DNA from: Rhodosalinus sediminis
GTDB taxonomy: Bacteria; Pseudomonadota; Alphaproteobacteria; Rhodobacterales; Rhodobacteraceae
Length of the DNA stretch: 64,000 bases
NCBI RefSeq assembly: GCF_003385555.1
Contig: NZ_QOHR01000003.1
Span: forward strand, 116,992 to 180,991
Direction of reading: 5' to 3'
This document shows, in pieces, positions 29,014 to 38,307 of the stretch. Both the position numbers and the translations under genes were made by a program. The notes below the pieces were generated by a model. It made no database searches. It was not told the origin of the DNA and was given only the letters and a program-made list of their open reading frames with translations. The number at the start of each line of letters is the position of its first letter. Position 1 is the first letter of the stretch.

Positions 29014-30411
29014 GTGAGCGAGGGGTACCGCCTGCGGCCCGTGCGGGCCTGCGTCATTTTCGCGCTTTCCCTTTGGATCGCGGCGCTCGCGCCCATGGGC
29101 GCGGCGGCTGCGCCCTATGCCGCGCTGGTCATGGACGCGCGCAGCGGCGAAGTGCTGCACGCCGAAAACGCGGACACGCGGCTGCATCCGGCCTCCCTGA
29201 CGAAGATGATGACGCTCTACGTCGTCTTCGAGGCGGTGGAGAACGGCGAGATCGACCTCGACGACAAGGTGACGATCTCCCGCGCCGCCGCCGCGGAACC
29301 GCCCTCCAAGCTCGGTCTGCGAAGCGGGCAGGAGATCAAGCTGCGCTATTTGATCCGCGCGTCGGCGGTGAAATCGGCCAACGACGCGGCCACCGCGCTC
29401 GCCGAGGCGATCTCGGGCTCCGAAGCGGCCTTCGCGCGGCGCATGAACCGCACGGCGAAGGCGCTCGGCATGAGCCGGACCACCTTCAAGAACGCGCACG
29501 GGCTGACCGAAAAGGGCCATCTTTCGACCGCGCGGGACATGACCGTGCTGGGGCGGCACCTCTTTTACGACTACCCGGAGTACTACAACCTCTTCTCGCG
29601 GCGCTCGACGCACGCGGGGATCAAGTCGGTGCCGAACACCAACCGGCGGCTCCTGAACGCCTACCGCGGCGCCGACGGGATCAAGACCGGCTACACCCGC
29701 GCCGCGGGCTTCAACCTCGTCGCCTCGGCCGAACGCGGCGGCGAGCGCGTGATCGCCACGGTCTTCGGCGGCCGCTCCACGGCGACGCGGAACAAGCGCG
29801 TGGCGGAACTGCTCGATCTCGGCTTCCGCAAGGCGCCGTCGCGCGTCGCGGTGCGCCGGCCGGCGCGCCCGCCCTACCTCGGCCCGGTCGGCCACGGCCG
29901 CGCCGGCAAGACCGTCCGCGTGAGCGGGCTGGTGACGCGCTCGCTCCGGCCCATGCCGCGCCCGGGCGCCGGGGAGGACGTCGCGGTCGCCGTCGCCATG
30001 TCCGTGCAGGCGCCCGCGATCGAGGCCGGCGTGGACGTGGCGCAGGGCGCTGCCGACGCCGGGGCCGCGCCCGCCCCCGCGGCGCGGCCCGCGCAGCTCG
30101 CCGCGGCGGCGGGCCCCGCGACGCCCGCACCGGCGCCCCGCCCCGAGGTTCTGACCCGCGTCTCCACCGCCGGGGGCGGCGACTGGGCCGTCAATCTCGG
30201 GCGCTACCCGTCGCGCTATCACGCCGAGAAGGCGCTCCTGACGACGGCGCTGACCGACATCGCCGCGCTCGACGGCGCGCCGCGCGAGGTGGTGCGGCGC
30301 TCGGGCGGGTTCGACGCGCAGTTCGTCGGGCTGACGCGCGAGGGGGCGGACCTCGCCTGCCGCCGGCTGCAGGCGCGGGAGATGACCTGTTTCACGGTCG
30401 CGCCCGGCTGA
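29014..30411 (+). CDS. D-alanyl-D-alanine carboxypeptidase (DacF-like) with SPOR domain
   Basis: 465-aa periplasmic penicillin-binding protein (S11 family). The GTG start at 29014 behind GAGGCAGAG gives a signal peptide (about 1-33). Active-site motifs: SLTK at 61-64, SAN at 121-123, KTG at 224-226. A Pro/Ala-rich linker (about 330-395) leads to a C-terminal SPOR domain ([19 protein letters not shown]) that binds denuded glycan at septa. The combination is common in Alphaproteobacteria. Confidence 0.92.
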   Translation: MSEGYRLRPVRACVIFALSLWIAALAPMGAAAAPYAALVMDARSGEVLHAENADTRLHPASLTKMMTLYVVFEAVENGEIDLDDKVTISRAAAAEPPSKLGLRSGQEIKLRYLIRASAVKSANDAATALAEAISGSEAAFARRMNRTAKALGMSRTTFKNAHGLTEKGHLSTARDMTVLGRHLFYDYPEYYNLFSRRSTHAGIKSVPNTNRRLLNAYRGADGIKTGYTRAAGFNLVASAERGGERVIATVFGGRSTATRNKRVAELLDLGFRKAPSRVAVRRPARPPYLGPVGHGRAGKTVRVSGLVTRSLRPMPRPGAGEDVAVAVAMSVQAPAIEAGVDVAQGAADAGAAPAPAARPAQLAAAAGPATPAPAPRPEVLTRVSTAGGGDWAVNLGRYPSRYHAEKALLTTALTDIAALDGAPREVVRRSGGFDAQFVGLTREGADLACRRLQAREMTCFTVAPG

Positions 30412-30420
30412 GCCGGCGGC

Positions 30421-30490
30421 GAGGGGGCGCTGCCCCCTCTTGGCCTCGCGGCCAATTCACCCCCGGAGTATTTGGACCAAGATGATGGGC
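30421..30490 (+). repeat. Dispersed intergenic repeat, copy 3
   Basis: Begins with the GAGGGGGC-gct-GCCCCCTC hairpin ten bases past the dacF-like stop, then TTGGCCTCGCGGCCAATTCA, CCCCCGGAGTATTTGGACCA and AGATGATGGG. Position suggests a terminator or mRNA-stabilising element. Confidence 0.8.
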
Positions 30491-30574
30491 GGGTGCGCGG
30501 GGCGCCCGGTTGATCGCCGGGCCCGGGCGGTCGCGGCGCGAACGCGCGCGCGACGGCGTGCGGAGCTGGCTCGC

Positions 30575-30733
30575 TCAGGGCTTCGGGTGGTCGTCGTAGT
30601 CGTCGCTGAGGATGCGGCGGGCGTCGCCCTCGGGGTCGTCGTACTGCCGCGAGCGGACGGTGAAGATGAAGAAGGCGAGGCCGAGCCCGCCGAGGAACAC
30701 CGAGATCGGGATCAGATAGGCCAGAACGTTCAT
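30575..30733 (-). CDS. ccoS: cbb3 oxidase maturation protein CcoS
   Basis: 52-aa single-pass membrane protein (segment about 4-24, LAYLIPISVFLGGLGLAFFI) with the conserved RSRQYDDPEGDARRIL stretch after it. CcoS is needed for cofactor insertion into the cbb3 oxidase. Start ATG overlaps the ccoI stop by 4 bases. Confidence 0.93.
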   Translation of the reverse strand: MNVLAYLIPISVFLGGLGLAFFIFTVRSRQYDDPEGDARRILSDDYDDHPKP

Positions 30734-32928
30734 GCCCGCCCCTTCAGCCTGAGCGCGTTGAGCGAGACGGTAATCGAGGAGGCCGACATCGCCAAGGCCG
30801 CGACGAGGGGCGTCGCCCAGCCGACGACGGCGATCGGCACGGCGATCACGTTGTAGAGCGTGGCGAGGCGGAAGTTCTCGTGGATGCGCCGGTTGGCCGA
30901 GCGCGCCACGGTGAGGGCGTCGCCCACCGGCGCGAGGTCGCCCCCGAGGAGCACGATGTCGGAGGCCACGCGCGCCGCGTCGAGCGCCGAGGCGGGCGAG
31001 ATGGAGACATGCGCCGCGGCGAGCGCGGCGGTGTCGTTCAGCCCGTCGCCCACCATGAGGACATGCGCGCCCGCCTCTTCGAGGGCGCGGATGCGGGCGG
31101 CCTTCTCCTCGGGGCGCACGGCGGCCTGCCATTCGGCGATGCCGAGCCGGCGGGCGAGGTCGGCGACCGGCGTCTCCGAATCGCCGGAGAGGAGGAGGAG
31201 GCGCTTGCCGTCGGCCGTCAGCGCGGCGACGGCGGCCTCGGCCCCCTCGCGCAGGCGGTCGGTGAAGGCGAAGGGCACCGGCGGCGCGTCCCCGACGGCG
31301 AGCCAGGCCTCGGTCGTCGCGCCCGGCGTCGCGCCGAGCCAGTCGGCGCGGCCGAGGCGCACGCGCCGGCCCTGCCAGAGCGCCTCGGTCCCCTGTCCCG
31401 GGATCTCGCGGAGGTCGCTCACGTCGGCCGCCGCGACGCCGCGGGCGGCGATCGCCTGCGCCAGCGCCTGCGAAAGCGGATGCGCCGACCCCTCGGCGAG
31501 GGCGCGGGCCAGCGCGAGCTCCGCCTCGCGCCGCGCGTCGAGGTTCACGGGCTCGGGCGTGCCGGCGGTGAGCGTGCCGGTCTTGTCGAAGACGACCGTG
31601 TCCACCGCCGCGAGGCGCTCGAGCGCTGTGGCGTTCTTGATCAGGAGCCCCTTGCGGAAGAGCCGGCCGGAGGCGGCGGTGGTCACCGCCGGCACGGCGA
31701 GGCCGAGCGCGCAGGGGCAGGTGATAATGAGCACGGCGGCCGCGATGTTGAGCGAGACGCGCAGGTCGCCCGACCAGATCAGCCAGCCGAGGAAGGAGAG
31801 CCCGGCGAGGATGTGCACCCCCGGCGCGTAGAGCTTCGCCGCCTTGTCGGCGAGCGGCGTGTAGCGAGCGCGCCCCGATTCGGCGACGGCGACGAGCTCG
31901 GTCATGCGGTGGAGCGAGGTCTCCTCGCCCACGGCGGTCGCGCGCAACGTCAGCGGGCCGGTCAGGTTCACTTCGCCCGCGCTGACGGCGAGGCCCGGCT
32001 CGGCGCGCACCGGCACCGTCTCGCCGGTCAGGAGGGAGCGGTCGAGCTCCGAGGTGCCCTCGACGATCTCGCCGTCCACCGGCATCCGCCCGCCGGGGCG
32101 GACCCGCACGAGATCGCCCGCGGCGAGATCGGCGACGTCCACGGTCTCCTCGGCGCCGTCGCGGAGGCGGATCGCGCGCGGCACCTCGAGCGCGGCGAGT
32201 TCCTCGGCCGCCGAGCGCGCGACGGCGCGGGTACGGTGGTCGAGCCAGCGGCCGGCGAGCAGGAAGAAGGTCAGCGCCACCGCCGCGTCGAAATAGGCAT
32301 GCGCCCCGGAAAGCGCCGTCTCCCAGAGCGACGTGACCACGGCGAGGCCGATGGCCAGCGAGATCGGCACGTCCATGTTGAGCCGGCCCGCGCGCAGCGC
32401 GCTCCAGGCGTTGCGGAAGAAGGGCTGCGCCGAGAAGGCGATCGCCGGCAGCGCGATCGCCGCCGAGACCCAGTGGAAGAGGTCGCGCGTCGGCCCCTCC
32501 GCCCCGGACCAGACGGCGATCGAGAGCAGCATGACGTTCATCATGGCGAAGCCCGCCACCGCCATGCGCATCAGGAGGTCGCGGCCCGCACGGTCCGTCT
32601 CGGTCGCGGCGAGCGCGCCGGGGTCGAGTTCGTGCGCCTCGTAGCCCGCGCGCTCCAACACCGGGATCAGGTCGGCCGCGGTCACGCCCGGGTCGGCGTC
32701 GATCGTGGCGCGCTTGAGCGTCAGGTTGACCCGCGCCGCGCGCACGCCCGGCGCGGCGTCGAGCGCGCGCTCGACGCCCGCGATGCAGCCGGCGCAGTGG
32801 ATCTTCGGCAGGGAGAGCGCGACGCGCGCGCCGGTCCGGTCCGCCGCCTTCTCGGCGATCTCGACCGCGGCGGGCGCCGCGGAACAGGCCGGACAGGCCG
32901 AGGCGCCGGGCGCCTGAAGCGTGCTCAC
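30730..32928 (-). CDS. ccoI: Copper-translocating P-type ATPase CcoI/FixI
   Basis: 732-aa P1B ATPase supplying copper for the cbb3 oxidase. N-terminal metal-binding CAGC at residues 45-48 and an extra CPAC at 12-15; membrane CPCALGLAVP; phosphorylation site DKTGTLT; hinge MVGDGLNDTAAL. The GTG start at 32928 is supported by GAGGGG 9 bases upstream. Third gene of ccoGHIS. Confidence 0.96.
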   Translation of the reverse strand: MSTLQAPGASACPACSAAPAAVEIAEKAADRTGARVALSLPKIHCAGCIAGVERALDAAPGVRAARVNLTLKRATIDADPGVTAADLIPVLERAGYEAHELDPGALAATETDRAGRDLLMRMAVAGFAMMNVMLLSIAVWSGAEGPTRDLFHWVSAAIALPAIAFSAQPFFRNAWSALRAGRLNMDVPISLAIGLAVVTSLWETALSGAHAYFDAAVALTFFLLAGRWLDHRTRAVARSAAEELAALEVPRAIRLRDGAEETVDVADLAAGDLVRVRPGGRMPVDGEIVEGTSELDRSLLTGETVPVRAEPGLAVSAGEVNLTGPLTLRATAVGEETSLHRMTELVAVAESGRARYTPLADKAAKLYAPGVHILAGLSFLGWLIWSGDLRVSLNIAAAVLIITCPCALGLAVPAVTTAASGRLFRKGLLIKNATALERLAAVDTVVFDKTGTLTAGTPEPVNLDARREAELALARALAEGSAHPLSQALAQAIAARGVAAADVSDLREIPGQGTEALWQGRRVRLGRADWLGATPGATTEAWLAVGDAPPVPFAFTDRLREGAEAAVAALTADGKRLLLLSGDSETPVADLARRLGIAEWQAAVRPEEKAARIRALEEAGAHVLMVGDGLNDTAALAAAHVSISPASALDAARVASDIVLLGGDLAPVGDALTVARSANRRIHENFRLATLYNVIAVPIAVVGWATPLVAALAMSASSITVSLNALRLKGRA

Positions 32929-32933
32929 GGTCG

Positions 32934-33395
32934 TCAGCCCCTCACGCTCAGTTGCAGACGTTTCTCGAAGGGCGTGCCGTCGGCGGCCTCCGCCTCGACC
33001 CGGACGGTCCAGTAGCCCTCGCCCAGATCGGCGGGCGCGACGTAGTCCCGCCCGTTGAAGTCGAGCGCGGCGGCGAAATCCGCGCGCTTGTGCGTGGGCC
33101 GGCCGACCACCGCCTCGAGGGCGGCGGGGCGCACCGGCTCGCCCGCCGGGCCGCGCAGCGACAGCACGAGATAGCCCTCGTCGAAGGTCGCCTCGGCCTG
33201 CCAGCCGAGCGCCTCCTGCGCGGCGCGGCGGTCGTCGAAGCTCTGCGAGGCGATGTAGGGGTTCTTCTCGGTCAGCCCCGGAAAGGTCGAGACCGCGTTC
33301 CACGCCATCGCCAGATTGACCGTGATGATCACCCCGAAGGCCCCGATGAAAATGGCAGCGGCGTGCTTGCCGGTCAGCTTGCGCTCGTCGCTCAC
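32934..33395 (-). CDS. ccoH: FixH/CcoH family protein
   Basis: 153-aa protein with one N-terminal membrane segment (AAAIFIGAFGVIITVNLAMAW) followed by the FixH pattern (NPYIASQSFDDRRAAQEALGW) and a periplasmic beta-rich domain. Required for assembly of cbb3 oxidase. GTG start overlaps the ccoG stop (GTGA). Confidence 0.93.
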   Translation of the reverse strand: MSDERKLTGKHAAAIFIGAFGVIITVNLAMAWNAVSTFPGLTEKNPYIASQSFDDRRAAQEALGWQAEATFDEGYLVLSLRGPAGEPVRPAALEAVVGRPTHKRADFAAALDFNGRDYVAPADLGEGYWTVRVEAEAADGTPFEKRLQLSVRG

Positions 33396-34828
33396 TGGAC
33401 GTCCCTCCCGAAGAAAACCGTGTCGTTGTGCGCCCGCTCCGAGTTGGTCAGGTCCTCGACCCAGAAGCGGAACTCGGTGCGCTCGGCGTCGGCCGGCCCG
33501 GAGTTCGGCGGCGCGACGACGTAGACCCGCTGAAGGTAGGTCTGGTTCGCCGGCACGGTCACCGTCTCGTAGGGCGTGCCCTCGAGCTGCACGCGCAGTT
33601 GCGGATGCCCCGTCAGCGTGATGCGGAAGGGCCGGTCCTCCCCGTGCTTGTTCAGCAGCCGCACGTCGTAGGTGTTGCGCACCGACCCGTCGGAGAGGAT
33701 CACGTTGACCGGGTTGCGCTCCGGCGCGACGGTCATTTCGATGTCCGGCCGGATGAAGAGCGCGAAGAGGAGGCCGAGCCCCACGAGCGCCCAGAGCCCG
33801 GTGTAGAGCATGACCCGCGGGCGGAAAACGTGCTTCCAGACCGGCTTGGGCGCGCCACCCGCGCGTTCGCGGTCCTCGTCCGAGAGCGCGATGTAGTCGA
33901 TGAGCCCGCGCGGCTTGCCGATCCGCTCCATCACGTCGTCGCAGGCGTCGATGCAGAGCGCGCAGGTGATGCAGGCGAGCTGCTGGCCGTCGCGGATGTC
34001 GATGCCCATGGGGCAGACGTTGACGCAGGCGTTGCAGTCGATGCAGTCGCCGAGGTTTTCCGCCCCCTCGCCCTTGCGGTGCTTGCCGCGCGGCTCGCCG
34101 CGCCAGTCGCGGTAGGCGACGGTCAGCGTCTCTTCGTCCATCATCGCCGCTTGGATGCGCGGCCAGGGGCAGGCGTAGATGCAGATTTGCTCCCGCGCGA
34201 AGCCGCCGAAGAAGAAGGTCGTCCCGGTCAGGATGGCGATGGTGATGTAGGCCGCCGGATGCGCGTCGAGCGTCACCAGATCGCGCGCCAGCGTCGGCGC
34301 GTCGGTGAAGTAGAAGACCCAGGCACCCCCCGTCGCCACCGCGATCAGGAGCCAGGTCGTCCACTTCGTCAGCCGCAGCCGCACCTTGCGGAAGTCCAGC
34401 TTCTTCTGGCGATGGAGCCGCAGGCGCGCGTTGCGGTCGCCCTCGATCCAGCGCTCGACGAGGATGAAGAGATCGGTCCAGACCGTCTGCGGGCAGGTGT
34501 AGCCGCACCAGACGCGCCCGAGCGCCGAAGTGAAGAGGAAGAGCCCGAGACCCGCCATGATCAGGAGCCCCGCGACGAAGTAGAACTCGTGCGGCCAGAT
34601 CTCGATCCAGAAGAAGAAGAAGCGCCGGTTGGCGAGGTCGATCAGAACCGCCTGATCCGGCAGCTGCGGGCCGCGGTCCCAGCGCAGCCAGGGCGTCACG
34701 TAGTAGATCCCCAGAGTGACGATCATGATGATCCACTTGAGGTTGCGGAACCGGCCCGAGACACGGCGCGGGAAGATGGGCTCGCGCGCTTGGTAGAGCT
34801 TCGGGGCGTCGCTGTCGGTGCTGCTCAC
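33392..34828 (-). CDS. ccoG: cbb3 oxidase accessory protein CcoG (RdxA/FixG)
   Basis: 478-aa membrane iron-sulfur protein. Five hydrophobic segments; two 4Fe-4S ferredoxin motifs (CIDCNACVNVCPMGID and CITCALCIDACDDVM); C-terminal immunoglobulin-like domain. The enzyme reduces copper for CcoI/CcoA-dependent metalation. GTG start at 34828 with GGAGCG upstream. First gene of the cluster, with an FNR box 67 bases upstream. Confidence 0.95.
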   Translation of the reverse strand: MSSTDSDAPKLYQAREPIFPRRVSGRFRNLKWIIMIVTLGIYYVTPWLRWDRGPQLPDQAVLIDLANRRFFFFWIEIWPHEFYFVAGLLIMAGLGLFLFTSALGRVWCGYTCPQTVWTDLFILVERWIEGDRNARLRLHRQKKLDFRKVRLRLTKWTTWLLIAVATGGAWVFYFTDAPTLARDLVTLDAHPAAYITIAILTGTTFFFGGFAREQICIYACPWPRIQAAMMDEETLTVAYRDWRGEPRGKHRKGEGAENLGDCIDCNACVNVCPMGIDIRDGQQLACITCALCIDACDDVMERIGKPRGLIDYIALSDEDRERAGGAPKPVWKHVFRPRVMLYTGLWALVGLGLLFALFIRPDIEMTVAPERNPVNVILSDGSVRNTYDVRLLNKHGEDRPFRITLTGHPQLRVQLEGTPYETVTVPANQTYLQRVYVVAPPNSGPADAERTEFRFWVEDLTNSERAHNDTVFFGRDVQ

Positions 34829-34894
34829 GGGGATTCGCTCCGGAAATCTGGCTATCCGTCGCAGGTTTTCTCGCAGCCCCCGCCGGGCGCGGCC

Positions 34895-34908
34895 TTGACC
34901 TGCATCAA
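34895..34908 (-). promoter_or_regulatory. FNR/FnrL-type binding site upstream of ccoG
   Basis: Minus-strand sequence TTGATGCAGGTCAA matches the TTGAT-N4-ATCAA consensus in 9 of 10 positions. Placed at -41.5 it would put the transcription start about 25-30 bases before ccoG, consistent with low-oxygen activation of ccoGHIS. Confidence 0.75.
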
Positions 34909-35088
34909 TTCCTTCATCTGTGATCCATCTATCCCCGGCGCGCTGCGTCACCGTGCCGCAGAGGAGGATGCCGCAGGGGCGTGCCGCGCGCACGCAGGCC
35001 TGCGGGCCGCGCCCCTCGGACACACCAGCGCAAGGCGCGCCCCATGCGTGCGCCGCACCGACCGATCTCGTGGAGTTTTCAGGTAACG

Positions 35089-35134
35089 TGGTGAGCCGTG
35101 CAGGATTCGAACCTGCGACCCAATGATTAAAAGT
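35089..35134. repeat. Island attachment repeat, left copy (partial tRNA-Lys 3' half)
   Basis: 46 bases from TGGTGAGCCGTGCAGGATTC through TGATTAAAAGT match the 3' half of tRNA-Lys at 45894-45939 with one mismatch (position 35123, a versus c). The match stops inside the anticodon stem, so this copy is not a tRNA gene. It lies just upstream of the integrase, as in tRNA-targeting elements. Confidence 0.9.
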
Positions 35135-35212
35135 TGATCGGGATTGTTGCCATATCAAGCGGTTAAGTGCTACTTTAAACCTACGGTTTATAACTTTTGG
35201 GACGATGCGAGC

Positions 35213-35832
35213 GTGTCCAAGCCAGCGATCAACATCTACCGCGGGCTCTCGATCTACAAGGTCAAGAACTCGAAGAACTGGCAGATGAGGGTCTGGGACC
35301 GGAAGCGCAAAAAGTACGTGACGCGCTCCACCGGCGAGGCATCCTCGATCGAAGCGAAGAAGGTCGCGGTCGAGTACGGCTTGACGCTGCTCCAGACCGA
35401 GCGGCTCGTCGAGACCGAGTTCACGTTCAAGCACTACGCGATCAAGTTCCTGAACCAGTCTCGCCAGCGCGTCGCGAAGCAAGAGCGCAGCGAGGGCTAC
35501 TACAAGTCCTCCCTCTGGGCGATCCAGAACGAGGACTGGGGGCTCGTCCGGGAGTTCGGCGACAAGGACGTCCGCAAGCTCCGCACTGTGGACTACCAGA
35601 ACTACATCGACCGTCTGTCCGAGAAGCGCCCCGACGTGACCGCGTCCACCAAGAACACGCTCATGGCTGCGTTCCGGAACGTGCTGAAGGTTGCGCGCGA
35701 TGAAGGGGTGATCGACGTCATCCCCTCCACACCGCGCACGAAACAGCGCGACAACCCGCGTCCGTTCTTCCGCTTCGCTCCCCTCGTTGCGAAGTCTGAC
35801 GACGCGTACAAGAAGCTCATAGCGACAGCAGA
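35213..35832 (+). pseudogene. int: Tyrosine integrase, N-terminal part (split by IS66)
   Basis: Encodes the arm-binding and core-binding portions (VRKLRTVDYQNYIDRLSEK, TKNTLMAAFRNVLKVARDEG). The reading frame runs exactly into the 8-bp target duplication and then into an IS-borne TAA at 35834. Joined with 40166-40745 it gives a 399-aa protein, the usual size of island integrases. GTG at 35213 is the chosen start; TTG at 35144 is possible but overlaps the attachment region. Confidence 0.85.
35825..35832. repeat. IS66 target-site duplication, left copy
   Basis: ACAGCAGA, repeated exactly at 40158-40165. Eight bases is the normal IS66-family target duplication. Confidence 0.92.
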
Positions 35833-35870
35833 GTAAGCGGCCGCCCATCACCCATCGCGGTGGGGATTGA

Positions 35871-37466
35871 CTATTCGGAGAAGGTCCACGGCATGAGGTC
35901 CTCGATATCGCGCGTCATGTGCTGGTCGAGGATCTTGCGAAGCGTGGCGGCGATGTAGGCGTCCGGGTGCACGCCGTTGAGCCGGCATGTTCCGATGAGC
36001 GAGGCGATGCGTGCCCATGTCTCGGCCCCGTCGTCGGAGCCCGCGAAGAGCGCGTTCTTCCGTGTAAGGGGGATCGGCCGGATGGCGTTCTCGACCCCGT
36101 TGGTGTCCATCTCGAGGCGGCCGTCTGAGAGGAAGCGTGTCAGGCCGTCCCATCGCTTCAGCCCGTAACGGATATGCCGCGCGAGGTCGCTGGCCGAGGG
36201 CAGTTCCTGCAGGCGGGCCTCCAGCCATGGCCGCAGCGCATCGACGATGGGCTTCGACAGCGTCTGCCGAGCCGCCTGTCGAGCGTCGGGGGCCTTGCCC
36301 CGGACCTCCTTCTCGACTGCGTAGAGCTGGGCGATGCGTGCGACCATCTCCTCGCAGATCGGCGATGGCGTGTCCTGCCCGAACTTCACGAAGCGGCGGC
36401 GCCAATGCGTCCAGCAATAGGCGATGTCCCACGGCCGCGCCGTCTGCTTCGGATCGGCAAGACTGTCATAGCCCGTATGGCCATCGACCATCAGCGTGCC
36501 GCCGGCAAACCCCTTCAGCAGATCCCGAGCGACCTTGCCGCTGCGACTTCGGGAGTGGTGGAACACCACGACGGGCGGGTCCGTGCCGCCCCACCCACGC
36601 TGATCGCGCAGGATCGCCCAGAGATAATCCTTCCGGACCGTGCCCGTCCCCGGCGCCAGCACAGGCACGGTGGTCTCGTCCATCTGCAGGTGGCCGGACC
36701 GTTTCAGCGACGTGATCATGTGGTCGATGATCGGATCCAGAAGCTGCGCCGCGCGCCCGGACCAGTTCGCCAGCATGGACCGATCGAGATCGATCCCTTG
36801 CCGGCGGTAGATGTCCGCCTGACGGTAAAATGGCAGATAGTCGCCGAACTTCGAGACCATGGTGTGCGCCACCAGCGCCTCCGTCGGCAGACCGCGCGGC
36901 ACCAGCCATTCGGGCGCTGGTGCCTGGACATGCGAGGCGCCGTCGCAGGACCGGCAGACGTATTTCGGGCGCACCGTGACCAACACGCGGAACCGCGCCG
37001 GGATGACATCCAGCCGCTCGCTCCGATCCTCGCCCACCTTGACCATCTCGCCGCATCCGCACGGGCACAGGGTGCTGTCGGGCTCGATCACCCGTTCGAC
37101 CCGCTCCAGATGGGGCGGCAGGTGCCCCTTGTTCCGCCGGGACGTGCGGGCGGCCGTCTTCTCGTTCCCGGTGGCCTTGGCGGCCGCGTCGCTGGCTTCG
37201 GCGAGCCGGCCTTCGGCGACTTCCACATCCTCGAAGGGCAGATGCTGCTGGTCGGGATCGGACTTCTCGGACGTCGCGCCGAATTTGTCCCGGCGCAGCT
37301 GCGCGATCATGCGCTCCAAGCGCGCACGGGCTTCCTCGGAGGTGGCGAGACGGCTCTCCGCCTCGGCACGAGCGGCCTCGGCAGAGGTGCGTGCCGCCTC
37401 GGCGACGGCGAGCTGCCGCTCGAGATCGGCCACCCGGGCCGCGCTGATCGCTCCGCTCGATGCCAT
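35871..37466 (-). CDS. tnpC: IS66-family transposase TnpC
   Basis: 531-aa DDE transposase. N-terminal leucine-zipper-like coiled coil (about 5-60), a Cys-rich zinc-binding segment (CPCGCGEMV then YVCRSCDG), the central catalytic domain with HLQMDETTVPVL and MVDGHTGYDSL, and the C-terminal NGVENAIRPIPLTRKNALF-type region with the last catalytic Glu. Full length, so probably active. Confidence 0.95.
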   Translation of the reverse strand: MASSGAISAARVADLERQLAVAEAARTSAEAARAEAESRLATSEEARARLERMIAQLRRDKFGATSEKSDPDQQHLPFEDVEVAEGRLAEASDAAAKATGNEKTAARTSRRNKGHLPPHLERVERVIEPDSTLCPCGCGEMVKVGEDRSERLDVIPARFRVLVTVRPKYVCRSCDGASHVQAPAPEWLVPRGLPTEALVAHTMVSKFGDYLPFYRQADIYRRQGIDLDRSMLANWSGRAAQLLDPIIDHMITSLKRSGHLQMDETTVPVLAPGTGTVRKDYLWAILRDQRGWGGTDPPVVVFHHSRSRSGKVARDLLKGFAGGTLMVDGHTGYDSLADPKQTARPWDIAYCWTHWRRRFVKFGQDTPSPICEEMVARIAQLYAVEKEVRGKAPDARQAARQTLSKPIVDALRPWLEARLQELPSASDLARHIRYGLKRWDGLTRFLSDGRLEMDTNGVENAIRPIPLTRKNALFAGSDDGAETWARIASLIGTCRLNGVHPDAYIAATLRKILDQHMTRDIEDLMPWTFSE

Positions 37467-37534
37467 GATCCGATCATATCACCCGGGCCAGGCCGATACC
37501 CCCATAAAGCAAGGCCCGAGTCATCCTGTCGCAG

Positions 37535-37888
37535 CTACCCCGCGCGCGTCGGGCGGGGCCGGCGCTCCGCTCGAACCGCGCGCCAGTCGATGCCCTCGAA
37601 CAGCGCCGAGAACTGCGCCGGCGACAACCGGATCGTGCCATCTGCCGGCGTCGGCCACTGGAAGGCGCCCCCTTCCAATTTCTTGTAAATCAGCACGAGC
37701 CCCGTCTGGTCCCAGACCAGGCATTTCATCGCGTCGCCCCGCTTCGAGCGGAAGACGAAGACCGCGCCGCTGAAAGGGTCATGCCCCAGGACCTCCTGCA
37801 CGATCAGCGACAACCCGGCATGCCCCTTGCGGAAATCCACCGGCCGCGTCGCCAGATAGACCCGATGGGGCCCGCCCGGCAGGATCAC
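37535..37888 (-). CDS. tnpB: IS66 accessory protein TnpB
   Basis: 117-aa IS66 Orf2 protein. The motif VYLATRPVDFRKGHAGLSLI followed by FVFRSKRGDAMKCLVWDQTG is diagnostic. Its ATG overlaps the tnpA stop by 4 bases. Needed together with TnpA and TnpC for IS66 transposition. Confidence 0.95.
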   Translation of the reverse strand: MILPGGPHRVYLATRPVDFRKGHAGLSLIVQEVLGHDPFSGAVFVFRSKRGDAMKCLVWDQTGLVLIYKKLEGGAFQWPTPADGTIRLSPAQFSALFEGIDWRAVRAERRPRPTRAG

Positions 37889-38283
37889 GATGCGCCTCGA
37901 ACGGCCGCGATCACCCTGCTCAGGTGCGTCGGGTCGAAGGTCGGCGGGACGTCGATGCGGATGTCGCCTATCTCGAGCGTCAGCGGCCCCGATCCTCCAT
38001 CAGGCAGATCCCCGGCCGCCTCGGAGACCGACACAGGCAAGAACGCGAGCGCCTCCTCGTGCGGCATCGGCAAAAGTCCGTCACGCGCAGCGCGACGCCA
38101 GGCGTGCAGTTGCGGGGCGGAGATCTCGTGCCTACGCGCGACCTCCGCAACCGTCACCCCGTCACGATACGTCTCGAGGACGATCGCCGCCTTCACGTGC
38201 TCGGGCCAGCGTCGACGACCCGTCGGACCGCTCACGACCTCGATACGCCCACAGTAACCGTCGCCGTCACTATGAACCCGCAA
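37885..38283 (-). CDS. tnpA: IS66 transposase TnpA (Orf1)
   Basis: 132-aa protein with the helix-turn-helix VKAAIVLETYRDGVTVAEVA followed by RRHEISAPQLHAWRRAAR, typical of IS66 Orf1. No ATG is available; a TTG at 38283 gives a normal N-terminus. Upstream in-frame codons belong to the IS1380 insertion, which lies close enough to have removed or replaced native start-region sequence. Confidence 0.85.
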   Translation of the reverse strand: MRVHSDGDGYCGRIEVVSGPTGRRRWPEHVKAAIVLETYRDGVTVAEVARRHEISAPQLHAWRRAARDGLLPMPHEEALAFLPVSVSEAAGDLPDGGSGPLTLEIGDIRIDVPPTFDPTHLSRVIAAVRGAS

Positions 38284-38307
38284 TATTCGCCGAACGCGGC
38301 GCAGGGG

